Source of the DNA: CAZCGA01 sp964498075
GTDB lineage: Bacteria > Desulfobacterota > Binatia > HRBIN30
Length of the DNA: 64,000 nt
Direction of reading: 5' to 3'
NCBI GenBank assembly: GCA_964498075.1
Contig: CAZCGA010000024.1
Span: forward strand, 1 to 64,000
The position numbers and the translations under genes were made by a program. Numbering within the stretch: position 1 is the first letter of the stretch; every line of letters starts with the position of its first letter. Below the pieces are notes generated by a model, which made no database searches, had not been told where the DNA came from, and was given only the letters and a program-made list of their open reading frames with translations. This document shows, one piece after another, positions 40,814 to 49,926 of this stretch.

Positions 40814-41488
40814 ATGCATCAGAAGATGGAACGTCTGAAACTGGGCAGGATGCAGAATCCGGTTCGCGGGTTCCTGCATGGCACGGCGGCGATCGCATCC
40901 GTGCTCGGCGGCATCGTGCTCTGGGTTCGCTGCTCGGGAGATCTGTCCCGTCAAGTGGCGTTGCTCATCTTCGCCTTGAGCTTGGTCAGCCTGTACACCG
41001 TGAGCAGTCTCTACCACTCTGTTCCGTGGCGTCGCGTCTGGAAGGAGCGCATGCAGCGTGTCGACCACTCGATGATCTATATTCTCATCGCTGGCAGCTA
41101 CACGCCGCTCGCCTACATTGTCCTCGACGGCTGGATACGCTGGGCGGCGCTGAGCACCGCGTGGGGCATTGCCTTGGTCGGCATCCTGCAGAAGGTGTTC
41201 CTGCCCAAGTTGGGCGACTGGTTCTCGATCACCTTGCAGACCACGCAAGGCTGGGTCGCGCTGCCGTTCCTCGTGCCCATCGCTCAGCGCCTCCCCTTCC
41301 CAGCGATGCTGCTGACGGTGTTGGGCGGCATCCTCTATACGGTCGGGATGGTGTTCCTGGTCACCGAACGGCCGCGCCTATGGCCGCGAGTGTTCTCGCA
41401 CCACGAGTTGTTCCACATCTGCGTGGTCGGTGCGAGTGGGGCGCACTACACGATGATGTTCCTCTACGTCACCAAGTTCGCCCCGTAG
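40814..41488 (+). CDS. Hemolysin III/PAQR family membrane protein (224 aa)
   Basis: Seven hydrophobic segments are readable, with the family hallmarks SSLYHS, VDHSMIYILIAGSYTP and a C-terminal HELFH. The His and Asp residues in these motifs form the metal site of the adiponectin-receptor-like fold. Bacterial members are named hemolysin III (YqfA), but the activity in cells is not settled. The gene is flanked by a 366-bp gap upstream and a converging gene downstream. Confidence 0.9.
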   Translation: MHQKMERLKLGRMQNPVRGFLHGTAAIASVLGGIVLWVRCSGDLSRQVALLIFALSLVSLYTVSSLYHSVPWRRVWKERMQRVDHSMIYILIAGSYTPLAYIVLDGWIRWAALSTAWGIALVGILQKVFLPKLGDWFSITLQTTQGWVALPFLVPIAQRLPFPAMLLTVLGGILYTVGMVFLVTERPRLWPRVFSHHELFHICVVGASGAHYTMMFLYVTKFAP

Positions 41489-41648
41489 ACCCGGCGGGCT
41501 ACACTGAGGCTCGCGCCACGGACGCGTCGGTAGCGGCGGCAAGGAGTTCGTGGCATCGTCAGATCCGTGAACGCTGAGTTGAGCAGCGTCCTCGGGATCT
41601 CAACATAGCCGCGCCGGGGGCGGTCTCTTCGCGCGAGCCCCTCGGGTC

Positions 41649-42781
41649 CTACAGCGACAGCACGTGTCCCTGGGACGGGTCGATCGCGCCGTCGAGCGCC
41701 GCACGATACACGGACTCGACGGCTGCCGGGCCCCGGCCCTCGACGATACGCAGCCAGTGCGCCGTGTTGAGGAACCGTCCCATCGCATCACCCACCCGCG
41801 CTTGCAGGCCGGCGGNNNNNNNNNNGTGGCCTCGCCGACGCGCGCGTAGAAGGCAGCCGCGCCCCAGTCGCCGATGCGCCGCCTCGCGTACTCGGGGGCG
41901 AAGAACAGGATCGGGGCCGGCCCCGGCAACTCCGCCCCCGGCGCCATCTTCTCCCAGTGCGTGACGCCGACCGAACAGCTGTACCTGAGGCGTTCGCCAA
42001 GCGCGTGGTGCACCGCACTCACCACCGCCGCGTTGCCGGCGAAGTCGACGAACACAGCCGGCGTCTCGCCGGAGAGCGATCGCAGGTCGTCGTAGGCAAT
42101 CGCCCGATCGCAATAGCCGGTGCGCTCGACGAATGCCTTGTTCGCCAGCGCGGTCAGACCCACGACCTCACATTGCCCGCGTCTGGAGTGCGACAGAAGG
42201 AACGCCAGACCGAGGGCGGTCTTACTCGACGCGCTCGATAGAATGGCCGAGCGCGCGTCGAAGAATGTGCTCTCGGCGAGGAAGTCGTCGAGGAGGAACG
42301 CGGTGGTGAAGAGAGGACGGAAGAGGGCGATATGCGCTTCGTGGGCGCGATCCTCGCCGGGGTCGGCAGCGACGCGCGTGTACTGGTTGTAGATGGGCGG
42401 CAGAGCGGCACGATGCGGCGCGGCGTCGATGAAGCCGGCGGCGGACACGCGGTCGGCCTGCACGACCAGATAGGTCGACATCGGGAAGTACCCGTAGATC
42501 CGCTGGTCGGGTTGCAGGCCATCGTGCCGCGAGCGCACAACGTCGGCAAAGCCCCATACCGGGATGCGCCCCCAGCCCTCCTGCGTGGGGAAGAAGGACC
42601 AGTAACCGATGAGGTCCCCGACCGCGCCGTAGGTGATGTTGTTCGCGGTGAAGGCGAAGCGATCAACGCGCAGCAGCACCTGCCCGGGCTCGAGCGCGGT
42701 GTCGGCTGAGTCCCGCCCGGGTACAAACACTGTCTGACGCAGATTCTTCCGATTGACGATGAAGTCCACGGATTCGGCCAT
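41649..42781 (-). CDS. DUF2855 family protein, interrupted by an assembly gap
   Basis: The N-terminal portion MAESVDFIVNRKNLRQ and the central VRLLFF-type Rossmann-like region with ILSSASSKTALGLAFLL match DUF2855, a family related to medium-chain reductases. The run of ten Ns at 41816-41825 breaks the frame: the sequence before it is in the frame starting at 42781, while the part after it (RVGDAMGRFLNTAHWL to the stop at 41649) is in another. The true gap length is therefore not ten bases. The start at 42781 has a ggaggg site. I take the gene as one intact protein of about 375 aa. Confidence 0.75.
41816..41825. other. Assembly gap (10 N)
   Basis: Ten consecutive undetermined bases. The frame break in the gene around it shows that the gap length is nominal. 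Confidence 0.98.
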
Positions 42782-43010
42782 TGCTGCCCTCCAAGGTGCA
42801 CCGCGCGAACATCTATCACAAGTCTGTCGCGCATCCTTGTGCTTTGCGCGCAAGTCAGTTACACATGTGCACAGTCTCAAAGGGGAGAAACCGCAGTTCC
42901 ATTGGAGCCGCTAGAGCCCATCAAGCTCCGGCTTCCTCGTTCGCAGTTACCATCGCGTCCCGGATCCAGCAGCTTCCCAGTGACGAGTACATAGGAAAGG
43001 AGGGAAGCGC

Positions 43011-43211
43011 ATGGCTCAAGGAACAGTGAAGTGGTTCAACGCCGAGAAAGGGTTTGGCTTCATCTGCAGCGATGACGGTGGCGACGTGTTCGTTCACCAC
43101 ACCGCGATCATCGGTGAAGGCTACCGCAGCCTCGACGAAGGCCAGAAGGTCAGTTTCGACGTGACCCAAGGCCCCAAGGGACCGCAAGCGTCCAACGTTA
43201 CCAAGCTGTAA
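43011..43211 (+). CDS. Cold-shock protein, CspA family (66 aa)
   Basis: This is a canonical CspA-like protein: GTVKWFNAEKGFGFI contains RNP1 and DVFVHHTAI contains RNP2. The ribosome site ggaaaggaggg is strong. It has a 229-bp upstream region after a divergent gene, large enough for the long leader typical of cold-shock transcripts. A clear terminator follows, so it is a single-gene transcript. Confidence 0.97.
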   Translation: MAQGTVKWFNAEKGFGFICSDDGGDVFVHHTAIIGEGYRSLDEGQKVSFDVTQGPKGPQASNVTKL

Positions 43212-43220
43212 CGCATCCCC

Positions 43221-43254
43221 CGCGGAGGCCCGACCTGGGCCTCCGTGGGTTTTT
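43221..43254 (+). terminator. Rho-independent terminator after the cold-shock gene
   Basis: An 11-bp stem (cgcggaggccc / gggcctccgtg, one G-U pair) with loop gacct is followed by ggttttt. The T-run is at 43250-43254. Confidence 0.9.
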
Positions 43255-43348
43255 CATCATTCACCCGGGAACGCGCCCGCCGCCGCACGGCGACGCGGCG
43301 CCAGCAGCGCGCCGCACCAAGATCGCTGCTAGTAGGAAGGACACGGAT

Positions 43349-43729
43349 ATGACCGACCGCGGCTTTTTTGAACCGGACGTCCTGATTACCGAACAGTTTG
43401 TCGTCGCCCGGCGCCGCCGAGCGGCGCTCTCGAGCGAGAAGCGCTTGATGCTGGCGGTGGTGGAAAATGCTCTCGACTACTACCGGAAGTACATCGTCGC
43501 CACCGACCGCGCCGGCCGCGCGCTGTTCACGGAAGCCGCCGAGTGGATCGCGTCAACTAGCGACGAAGACGTCTTTTCGTTCGAGAATATCAGCCAGACA
43601 CTCGACATCAACCCGGGGTATTTCCGACGGGGCGTCGCCGCGTGGCGCCAGCGGCTGCTGGACGCGCACAGCCGAACGGTTGAGATTCCTGCGGTCGAGT
43701 CGGTGGAACCGGTTCGGGCCGCGAGCTAA
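43349..43729 (+). CDS. Small conserved protein, paralogue of 59634 (126 aa)
   Basis: The core is SSEKRLMLAVVENALDYYRK, then AGRALFTEAAEWIAS and FSFENISQTLDINPGYFRRGV. The same arrangement (ERRLAIAVLQDAVDCFQKH, ARELFLDAEEWIAS, FSFENICDLLQINAEYLRRG) occurs in the protein at 59634. The second half looks like a helix-turn-helix with the conserved (S/N)FEN-I-L-I-Y-RRG pattern, so a DNA-binding role is possible. No named family is known to me. The start at 43349 follows a ggaagga site. Confidence 0.75.
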   Translation: MTDRGFFEPDVLITEQFVVARRRRAALSSEKRLMLAVVENALDYYRKYIVATDRAGRALFTEAAEWIASTSDEDVFSFENISQTLDINPGYFRRGVAAWRQRLLDAHSRTVEIPAVESVEPVRAAS

Positions 43730-43778
43730 TCGTCGCGGCCAGAGCTGTTCCTCGCCGGAGGCCGAGCTGAAAGCGGGC

Positions 43779-44885
43779 TCACAGGCGGAAGGCGCGCGCG
43801 GCGTTGTCCCACAAGATCTTGCGCTTGCTGTCGTCGGGGATACGCTGTTCGTCCAAGCGCTGCATGCCCCAAGGCCAGGTGCCGTCGGGGTGCGGGTAGT
43901 CGGTGTTGAATACCAGGTTGTCGTCGCCGGCGAGCTCGACGACGCTGCGCAGCGTGGTCTCGTCACCACGGCAAGCCACGAAGATGTTGCGTTTGAAGTA
44001 CTCGGTGGGCCGCATCTTGAGATCCGGATGCTCGGCGTTGCCGGAGAACTCCCAATGCTGCTCCATGCGTTGCAGCCAGTACGGTAGCCACCCAGCGTCT
44101 GCCTCGACGTGGACGACCGTCAGTTGCGGGAAGTGCTCGAACACTCCGCCCCAGATGAGGCTCATCATCGCCACCATGGCTTCGAACGGATGGGCGATGA
44201 TGTGGCCGGTGGTGTGCGTGTCCATGCGATCGCCGTACGACGGCAGATGCGGCGAGCCCGAGTCATGGATGCTGATCGGTTTGTCGAGCCGCTCGATTTC
44301 CGCCCACAGCGGGAAGTAGTGGCGGTGGTAGAGATTGCGCCCGTTGATCGGATTGGGGCGGACGTAGAAGGCAACCGCACCCGCTGCAGCGGTACGACGC
44401 GCCTCGGCGATCGCCAGCTCCACGTCCTGCATCGGCAGCATCGCCGCCCAACGCAGCCGGTCGGGAACGGCCTGACAGTACTCGGCGCTCCAGTCGTTGT
44501 AGGCGCGGCAGCACGCCGCCAGCAGCTCGGTGTCACGGAACTCCCGTCCGAGGAGCTGCCCGCCGACGGTCGGATAGAGAACCTGGACGTCCACACCCTC
44601 GGCGTCCATGTCTTGCAGGCGACTCGCGGCGCTGAAGCCCGCGGTGCGTGCGCGTTCGAAGCGCTGCATGCCTTTCATCAACGCGGCGAGAAAATCGGGA
44701 GTGGAGAACGGATACTTGCCTTCGTTGGTGAGTGACTCACCTTCCACCGACATCGCTTGGCGCGCCCCATCTCGTTCTACGCGCGGCGCCTGCGCCTTGA
44801 AGTCCGGCTCGATGTAGCGCTCCCAAATGCTGGGCGGCTCCATCTGGTGCGTATCGGCGTCGAGAATCCTTCGTCCATCGCGCAT
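43779..44885 (-). CDS. Amidohydrolase family 2 (368 aa)
   Basis: The protein is a TIM-barrel metal-dependent hydrolase or decarboxylase of the ACMSD-like group: it opens ILDADTHQMEP, with a D-x-H in place of the usual H-x-H metal motif, then PISIHDSGSP, VVHVEADAGWLPYW and FNTDYPHPDG, which gives the late Asp ligand. Many members decarboxylate or hydrolyse aromatic-ring products. The start at 44885 has a strong aaaggaggg site. It is the last gene of a minus-strand stretch and is preceded by a tandem repeat. Confidence 0.88.
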   Translation of the reverse strand: MRDGRRILDADTHQMEPPSIWERYIEPDFKAQAPRVERDGARQAMSVEGESLTNEGKYPFSTPDFLAALMKGMQRFERARTAGFSAASRLQDMDAEGVDVQVLYPTVGGQLLGREFRDTELLAACCRAYNDWSAEYCQAVPDRLRWAAMLPMQDVELAIAEARRTAAAGAVAFYVRPNPINGRNLYHRHYFPLWAEIERLDKPISIHDSGSPHLPSYGDRMDTHTTGHIIAHPFEAMVAMMSLIWGGVFEHFPQLTVVHVEADAGWLPYWLQRMEQHWEFSGNAEHPDLKMRPTEYFKRNIFVACRGDETTLRSVVELAGDDNLVFNTDYPHPDGTWPWGMQRLDEQRIPDDSKRKILWDNAARAFRL

Positions 44886-44920
44886 GAGCAACCCTCCTTT
44901 CGAAGGCAGCACTCAGCCGT

Positions 44921-44980
44921 CAGCTATCAGCTCTCAGCTCTCAGCTCTCAGCTCTCAGCTCTCAGCTCTCAGCTCTCAGC
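44921..44980. repeat. Tandem heptamer repeat (cagctct)n
   Basis: One cagctat unit is followed by seven perfect cagctct units and a partial one. The repeat overlaps the end of the dehydrogenase gene at 44969, supplying its stop codon. Confidence 0.9.
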
Positions 44981-46123
44981 CGGGGGTGACAAGTGCTCTG
45001 ACAGCTCTCTTGCCACCACCTCGCAGAACTCGGTGGTGCTGGCGTTGCCGCCTTGATCCGGTGTCAGCGCGTGGCCGGCGGCGTAGACGCGCTCCACGGC
45101 GGCTTCGAGTCGGCGCGCAGCGGCGGCGAATCCCAAGTACTCCAGCATCATCGTCGCCGAGAGAATGGTCGCGGTTGGATTGATCACGTTCTTGCCGGCG
45201 ATGTCGGGAGCGGAGCCGTGCGCCGATTCGAAGTACGCATAGGTGTCGCCGTAGCAGCCGCTCGGCGCCAGCCCGAGCCCGCCGATGACCCCGGCCGCCG
45301 CGTCTGAGAGAATGTCGCCGTACAGGTTCGGGAGCACGACGACGTCCAGCGCGTGCGGCGCCGCCACCAGCCGGCGGGCGAAGTCGTCGACGATAAAGGT
45401 TTCGAACGCGATGTCCGGGTAGGACGCAGCAACGCGTGCGGCCACGTCGCGGAAGAGACCGTCGCTGCGCGGCAGCATGTTGTACTTGCTGGCGCAGGTG
45501 ACCTTGCCGGGCCGTCCCTGCGCTCGGCGCCGTCGCGCCAGCTCGAAGGCGAAGCGCGCGACGCGCTCCGAGCCGGCCTCGGTGATCACCTTCAACGCGA
45601 AACGCCCCGGTCCCATGTCCGCCACCGGTCCGCCGGCCATCAAGCTGGTGAGCCCGAGCGGCCGCAGCGCCTCCAAGTCGCCCTCGACGCCGACGTAGAG
45701 ATCCTCGAGGTTCTCGCGGACGATGACGAAGTCGATACCTTCAGGATGCAGCAACGGGCTGCGGCACCCACGGAACCAGCGCGCCGGACGGACGTTCGCG
45801 TACGTGCCCTTGCCCCAGCGCAAATAGAAAAGAGCGGGCGCGCTCTTGCCACTGGTGGCGCCAAACAGCGTGGCGTCAGACGCGTCGATGGCGCGGCGCG
45901 CTTCGTCCGGGAACAGAGATCCGTGTCGAGTCATTCCTTCTTCACCAACCGGCGGCCGCACCCACTCGATGTCGAGGGCCAAGCGATCGATCAGCGCAAG
46001 CGTAGGACGTACCGCTTCTGGCGCGGCGTCTTCGCCCTCGATGACGACTACCTGCTTGGATGCCACGGAGTGCAGAAGACCCCGCTTCCGGTTGACAGTC
46101 AACAGCGGGCGGTCGATGCTCAT
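44969..46123 (-). CDS. Isocitrate/isopropylmalate dehydrogenase family protein (384 aa)
   Basis: This is an NAD(P)-dependent beta-decarboxylating dehydrogenase. It has FVIVRENLEDLYVG (the substrate-binding RENxEDLY), a catalytic Lys in KVTCASKYNML, the metal-binding PNLYGDILSDAAAG and the nucleotide segment ESAHGSAPDIAGKNVINP. The exact substrate (isocitrate, isopropylmalate, tartrate or homoisocitrate) cannot be fixed from sequence alone. The last codons and the stop are formed by the heptamer repeat, so the C-terminus may vary between strains. Confidence 0.88.
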   Translation of the reverse strand: MSIDRPLLTVNRKRGLLHSVASKQVVVIEGEDAAPEAVRPTLALIDRLALDIEWVRPPVGEEGMTRHGSLFPDEARRAIDASDATLFGATSGKSAPALFYLRWGKGTYANVRPARWFRGCRSPLLHPEGIDFVIVRENLEDLYVGVEGDLEALRPLGLTSLMAGGPVADMGPGRFALKVITEAGSERVARFAFELARRRRAQGRPGKVTCASKYNMLPRSDGLFRDVAARVAASYPDIAFETFIVDDFARRLVAAPHALDVVVLPNLYGDILSDAAAGVIGGLGLAPSGCYGDTYAYFESAHGSAPDIAGKNVINPTATILSATMMLEYLGFAAAARRLEAAVERVYAAGHALTPDQGGNASTTEFCEVVARELSEHLSPPAES

Positions 46124-46264
46124 AGCGCCTCCTCGCCGAGCGGGACAGTTTCGTACCGAACTGTGACGTAGCCTGCCTGCCGGCCGTGGCCGGGCGCGCG
46201 GGAATTCACCACGGGCCGAGGTTGCCGCTTGGCAAATCGTTTGCATGGCTTCGGGGCATCGCCC

Positions 46265-47332
46265 ATGGGTACCGTCGCCACAATTTCGAGCCGGCACGAC
46301 GCCATCGACGGCTTGGCCGCGCCGCGGGCGGTGGGCTGGCTGAGAGGGCCTGAGTTCGACCTGACGTTCATCGGTGGGCTCGCGGCGCTGGCGTTGGGCT
46401 CGGCTGCGGTGCTGTCGATCAACCCGAACCTCTTCCCCGCCATCTTCGTTGCGAACATGTGGGTGCTCGGCTTCCATCACGTCGTTGCGACCTTCACACG
46501 TACCGCGTTCGACCGGCCGAGCTTCGCGCAGTATCGCAACCTGGTGGTGGGTCTGCCGCCCGTGCTGTTGGTCGCCGTGGTCACCCTCGGCTTCGGCGTC
46601 GGTCAGTGGATCTTGGCGACGATCTACCTCTACTGGCAGACCTTCCACTACGCGCGCCAGAGCTACGGCATCGCGCAGATGTACGCGCGCAAGCCGGAGA
46701 ATGCGCCGTGCGTGAACCAGGACCTGAGCCGCTGGGTGCTCTACGCGGTTCCGCTGTGGGGCATGTTGTATCGCTCGCATCAGAACCCGATGCAGTTCCT
46801 GGGTCTGCCGTTGTGGTGCGTGCCGGTGCCGGCGGTCGCGGTGAGCATCGCCGCGGCGCTCTGTTGCGTGCTGGTGGGCGCCTGGGGAATCAGCCAACTC
46901 CGTCTCGTCCGCGAGCGGCGGCTCCCGGTGCCGCATACGCTCTACATCTTCTCCCACATCTTGATCTTCACCGTCGGTTACGTGCTCGTGGAGAACATGG
47001 ACTGGGGCTGGCTCCTGGTCAACATCTGGCACAACGCCCAGTACCTGTTCTTCGTGTGGCACTTCAACAACAAGCGATTCGCCGAGCGCGTCGATCCGCA
47101 GCGGCCTTTCATCTCGCAGCTGAGCCAGCGGCAGAACCTCGGCTGGTACGTGTTGACGTGCCTGCTGATCTCGACCGCCGCGTACGGTTGCGTGATGCAG
47201 GTTTCGCACCTCGTGGCCTTCAAGACCATCTCTCTCGCCTTCATCATCGGTCAGACGCTCAACTACCATCACTACATCGTGGACGGGATCATCTGGCGGC
47301 GGCGTGCGCAGCCCGCGCCCGTCGTCTCGTAA
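46265..47332 (+). CDS. Polytopic membrane protein rich in conserved His (355 aa)
   Basis: About nine hydrophobic segments are present. Histidines sit at membrane edges in LGFHHVVATFTRTAF, QTFHYARQSYG, NIWHNAQYLFFVWHFNNKRF and LNYHHYIVDGIIWR. The pattern suggests metal or heme sites, as in membrane desaturase- or carotenoid oxygenase-like enzymes, but I know no named family. The start is the ATG at 46265; an in-frame TTG at 46229 is possible. The stop overlaps the next start (TAATG), so the two membrane proteins are coupled. Confidence 0.65.
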   Translation: MGTVATISSRHDAIDGLAAPRAVGWLRGPEFDLTFIGGLAALALGSAAVLSINPNLFPAIFVANMWVLGFHHVVATFTRTAFDRPSFAQYRNLVVGLPPVLLVAVVTLGFGVGQWILATIYLYWQTFHYARQSYGIAQMYARKPENAPCVNQDLSRWVLYAVPLWGMLYRSHQNPMQFLGLPLWCVPVPAVAVSIAAALCCVLVGAWGISQLRLVRERRLPVPHTLYIFSHILIFTVGYVLVENMDWGWLLVNIWHNAQYLFFVWHFNNKRFAERVDPQRPFISQLSQRQNLGWYVLTCLLISTAAYGCVMQVSHLVAFKTISLAFIIGQTLNYHHYIVDGIIWRRRAQPAPVVS

Positions 47333-49011
47333 TGTCCGCCGCGGCACCGCGCTGGCGCGATCTCGAAGCGATCGAGGCGCCCGAGCGGCTCGCGACCGTC
47401 GCAACCCGCGACGCGTCGCAGCACGATCGCGCCGTGTACTTCGGCTTGGGGATGTTGTCGCTGTTCGCCTGCTACGCCTACACCTTCCCGGCGACGTACG
47501 GCGACGCGGCCATCTACTTCCCCTACTTCCGAGGTTTCTTCGACGTCCCGTTCTCTTACCAACCCGGTCACGTCAGCTACGGGGCAACTTCGGCGTTGCA
47601 TGTCGTGGTGTTCTCGTTTGTCTACGCGCTGTTCGGCGACCAATGGTTGCTCGCTGCGAAGATCATCAACTTCCTGTTCGTCGTAGCGGGCGTCTGTGTG
47701 CTCTTCCGGACCTCGCGACTGCGCCCCGTGTACTTCCCGCTGTTGTGCCTGACGGCCTGCTGCTTCGAGACGCTGCTGGTGTCGGTGGCGCAGCTCCACG
47801 AAGCGGGGCTGGCGTTCCTCTCCATGTCCTTATGGCTGTCATGGCTGCGCGACGGGCGCTACCAGCGCGCCATCCTGCTGACCGGAGTACTCCCGTTGGT
47901 ACGGCCGGAGTTGGGAATCGTGTGGATCGTGCTGTTTTGCGCGCTCGTCGTGAGGCGTCGGGAAACCCGCTGGCTGCCGTGGTTCGCACTCAGCCTGGTC
48001 CCGGTCGGGTTGTACGTTGGATACATGGCCGCGATGGGCGCCGGGCTGCTTCCGGCGAGCGTGCTGAGCCGGGCGTTGCGATCGGTCGAGCATCGCATCG
48101 GCTGGGGCGCGCGTCTGTCGCAAACGTTCGGCGAGCTATACGCGGAGCAGGTGCCGTACGTCTGCAGCCTCGCCGTCTTTCTGGTGTGCCTGGTTCTGCG
48201 CGGCGCACGGGCGCGTTGGGAGTGGATCGCCGGCGCTCCGCTGCTGGCGCTGTACGTCCTGTTTCCCCCGGGCACCTACATGGCCCGCTACCTGACGCCG
48301 ATTCTGCCGGTGGTGATCCTGAGCGCCGCGCTGCTGGCCGCAGAGCTGTGCGACCGGAGTGGATTGGCGGACTCCTGGTCGCCCTGGCGTAGCGTCATGC
48401 GGCGTGTCGGGCAGGTCGTGTTGGTCCTTCTCGTCGTTGCCGTGGTCCACAACTACTGGAGCCGGCAGTCGACGTTCCAGCGTTACGATCTCGCGACATG
48501 GATGCTCAGGGATCTAGCGCAGGAGTTGAACCCGCGAACCGCCATCGACGACAAGATCCTCATCTACGAAATCCAAGGGCAGTACAGCTTGAGGGGCTAC
48601 GCCATCAGCGTGGACGGCACTGTCGGCAACGACGTGCAGCCGGTGCTCCTCGGCAAGGAAACGATGGGCGACTTCATCAAGCGCGCGCCGGTCAAGTTCG
48701 TCGTCACCGCCAACGCGTTTGCCTATCGGAAGATCTTCGATCGTTCCGTCCTGTCGGACCTCTACGCCTTCGATCTGACGGCTGCCGTCGGTGATGCAGT
48801 GGTCTTGGACGGTCTGCGATTTCGCAAGATCCTCACCAACCCCTTCTTCGCCGACCCGTCGCGTCACGTCTTGCAGCACGCCCCGGACTTGAACGTCGGC
48901 GAGACCCTGCGCGTCTACGGCCCGCGAACGCAGGCTTGGTACCGCTATCAGATCCTCTGGAACTCGGTCTTCGAAGTGCTCGATTCCCCGCTGCCGCACG
49001 CCGTTCCATAA
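47332..49011 (+). CDS. Polytopic membrane protein, GT-C glycosyltransferase-like (559 aa)
   Basis: About ten to twelve hydrophobic segments with an acidic first loop (ATYGDAAIYFPYFRGFF) and a C-terminal soluble domain give the usual shape of GT-C enzymes such as the GT39/ArnT-type families, which use lipid-linked sugars. The Asp in the first loop would be the catalytic position. It overlaps the preceding membrane gene by one base pair (TAATG). No lipid carrier or polysaccharide genes are adjacent, so the substrate is open. Confidence 0.6.
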   Translation: MSAAAPRWRDLEAIEAPERLATVATRDASQHDRAVYFGLGMLSLFACYAYTFPATYGDAAIYFPYFRGFFDVPFSYQPGHVSYGATSALHVVVFSFVYALFGDQWLLAAKIINFLFVVAGVCVLFRTSRLRPVYFPLLCLTACCFETLLVSVAQLHEAGLAFLSMSLWLSWLRDGRYQRAILLTGVLPLVRPELGIVWIVLFCALVVRRRETRWLPWFALSLVPVGLYVGYMAAMGAGLLPASVLSRALRSVEHRIGWGARLSQTFGELYAEQVPYVCSLAVFLVCLVLRGARARWEWIAGAPLLALYVLFPPGTYMARYLTPILPVVILSAALLAAELCDRSGLADSWSPWRSVMRRVGQVVLVLLVVAVVHNYWSRQSTFQRYDLATWMLRDLAQELNPRTAIDDKILIYEIQGQYSLRGYAISVDGTVGNDVQPVLLGKETMGDFIKRAPVKFVVTANAFAYRKIFDRSVLSDLYAFDLTAAVGDAVVLDGLRFRKILTNPFFADPSRHVLQHAPDLNVGETLRVYGPRTQAWYRYQILWNSVFEVLDSPLPHAVP

Positions 49012-49091
49012 GGGCGCTTCGCCGCTCCGATTGACAATCCCCCGATCGCACGGCTACGAACAACCGTTCGTCTGTCCGCCGGAGGAGGTCG

Positions 49092-49817
49092 ATGCCGCAG
49101 AACGTCCCGGAATTTCGGTTCAGCGAAGATGCCTTGAAGCTGCGCCAGTTCGTCTATGAGCAGTGGTGCGCGCACGGGCACGGGCCGAACTTACGCGCCG
49201 CGCACGAGGGCACCGGCTTGTCGCGCGAGCAGATCATCGAGGCTTACAAGCAGCTCGACTTCGGCATCATGTGCATCGTCGATCAGGACACGCAGAACTT
49301 CAACCTGCTCAAGGCGCCGCCGTTTTCGAGTTATCCGAGCCAGGCGCAGATCTTCATCGACGGCACGTTCCACTGCTACGCCGGCTGCGCCATGGAGTCG
49401 CTGGCGATGTGCATGATGCCGCCGTTCGCCGGCAAGGAGCTGCGCATCGAAGGATACTGCGCCTGCTGCTTGGCACCGATCACGGTGATCACCAAGGACG
49501 GCGCGACCTTGTCGCACACGCCCGCGACGGTGATGGTGCACGTCAGCCTCAGCCCGCGCGACTGGAACAAGACCAACATCGTGGCGATGTGCGACGCCAT
49601 GAACTACGTGCTCGACCGCGACCACGCCCTCGCCTACGAGCGGAAGATCGTGCGCCGCGGCGTGCTGTTCACCATGGACCAGGCGCGCAAGTTCATCACC
49701 GGAACCGGCAAGGCGCGGATGTGGCAGTACGACCGCATCCCCGATTACCTGCGGCCGCAACGCATCATCGACGGCATCCGCGCCCTCGGCGTCGACGTGA
49801 GTGGGTGGGGGGAATGA
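49092..49817 (+). CDS. Alkylmercury lyase (MerB)-like protein (241 aa)
   Basis: The protein has the MerB-fold arrangement: an N-terminal helical domain, then FHCYAGCAMESLAM, in which Cys99 takes the place of MerB Cys96 and Glu102 the place of the catalytic Asp99. A CACC cluster follows at 123-126. No mer regulator or mercuric reductase gene is present. With Asp replaced by Glu and no mer operon, it may not act on organomercurials. A ggaggaggt ribosome site fixes the start. Confidence 0.75.
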   Translation: MPQNVPEFRFSEDALKLRQFVYEQWCAHGHGPNLRAAHEGTGLSREQIIEAYKQLDFGIMCIVDQDTQNFNLLKAPPFSSYPSQAQIFIDGTFHCYAGCAMESLAMCMMPPFAGKELRIEGYCACCLAPITVITKDGATLSHTPATVMVHVSLSPRDWNKTNIVAMCDAMNYVLDRDHALAYERKIVRRGVLFTMDQARKFITGTGKARMWQYDRIPDYLRPQRIIDGIRALGVDVSGWGE

Positions 49818-49821
49818 GAAG

Positions 49822-49915
49822 AGAGACAACAGACGACAGACTCGTAGACAACAGACACGAAGCCAACTCCCCAGAGTCTGTTGTCTGATTGTGTGTTGTC
49901 TGTCGTCTGGCCTTC
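49822..49915. repeat. Imperfect inverted repeat of 'gacaacaga' units
   Basis: The stretch agagacaacagacgacagac and the later tgttgtctgtcgtctgg form a long imperfect hairpin, with internal repeats of gacaacaga. It fills the gap between the MerB-like and luciferase-like genes. Confidence 0.65.
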
Positions 49916-49926
49916 AAGGAGCTTGA

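Noticed and set aside
44921..44980. Possible CRISPR-like array
   Set aside because: The unit is 7 bp with no spacers, so it is a simple tandem repeat.
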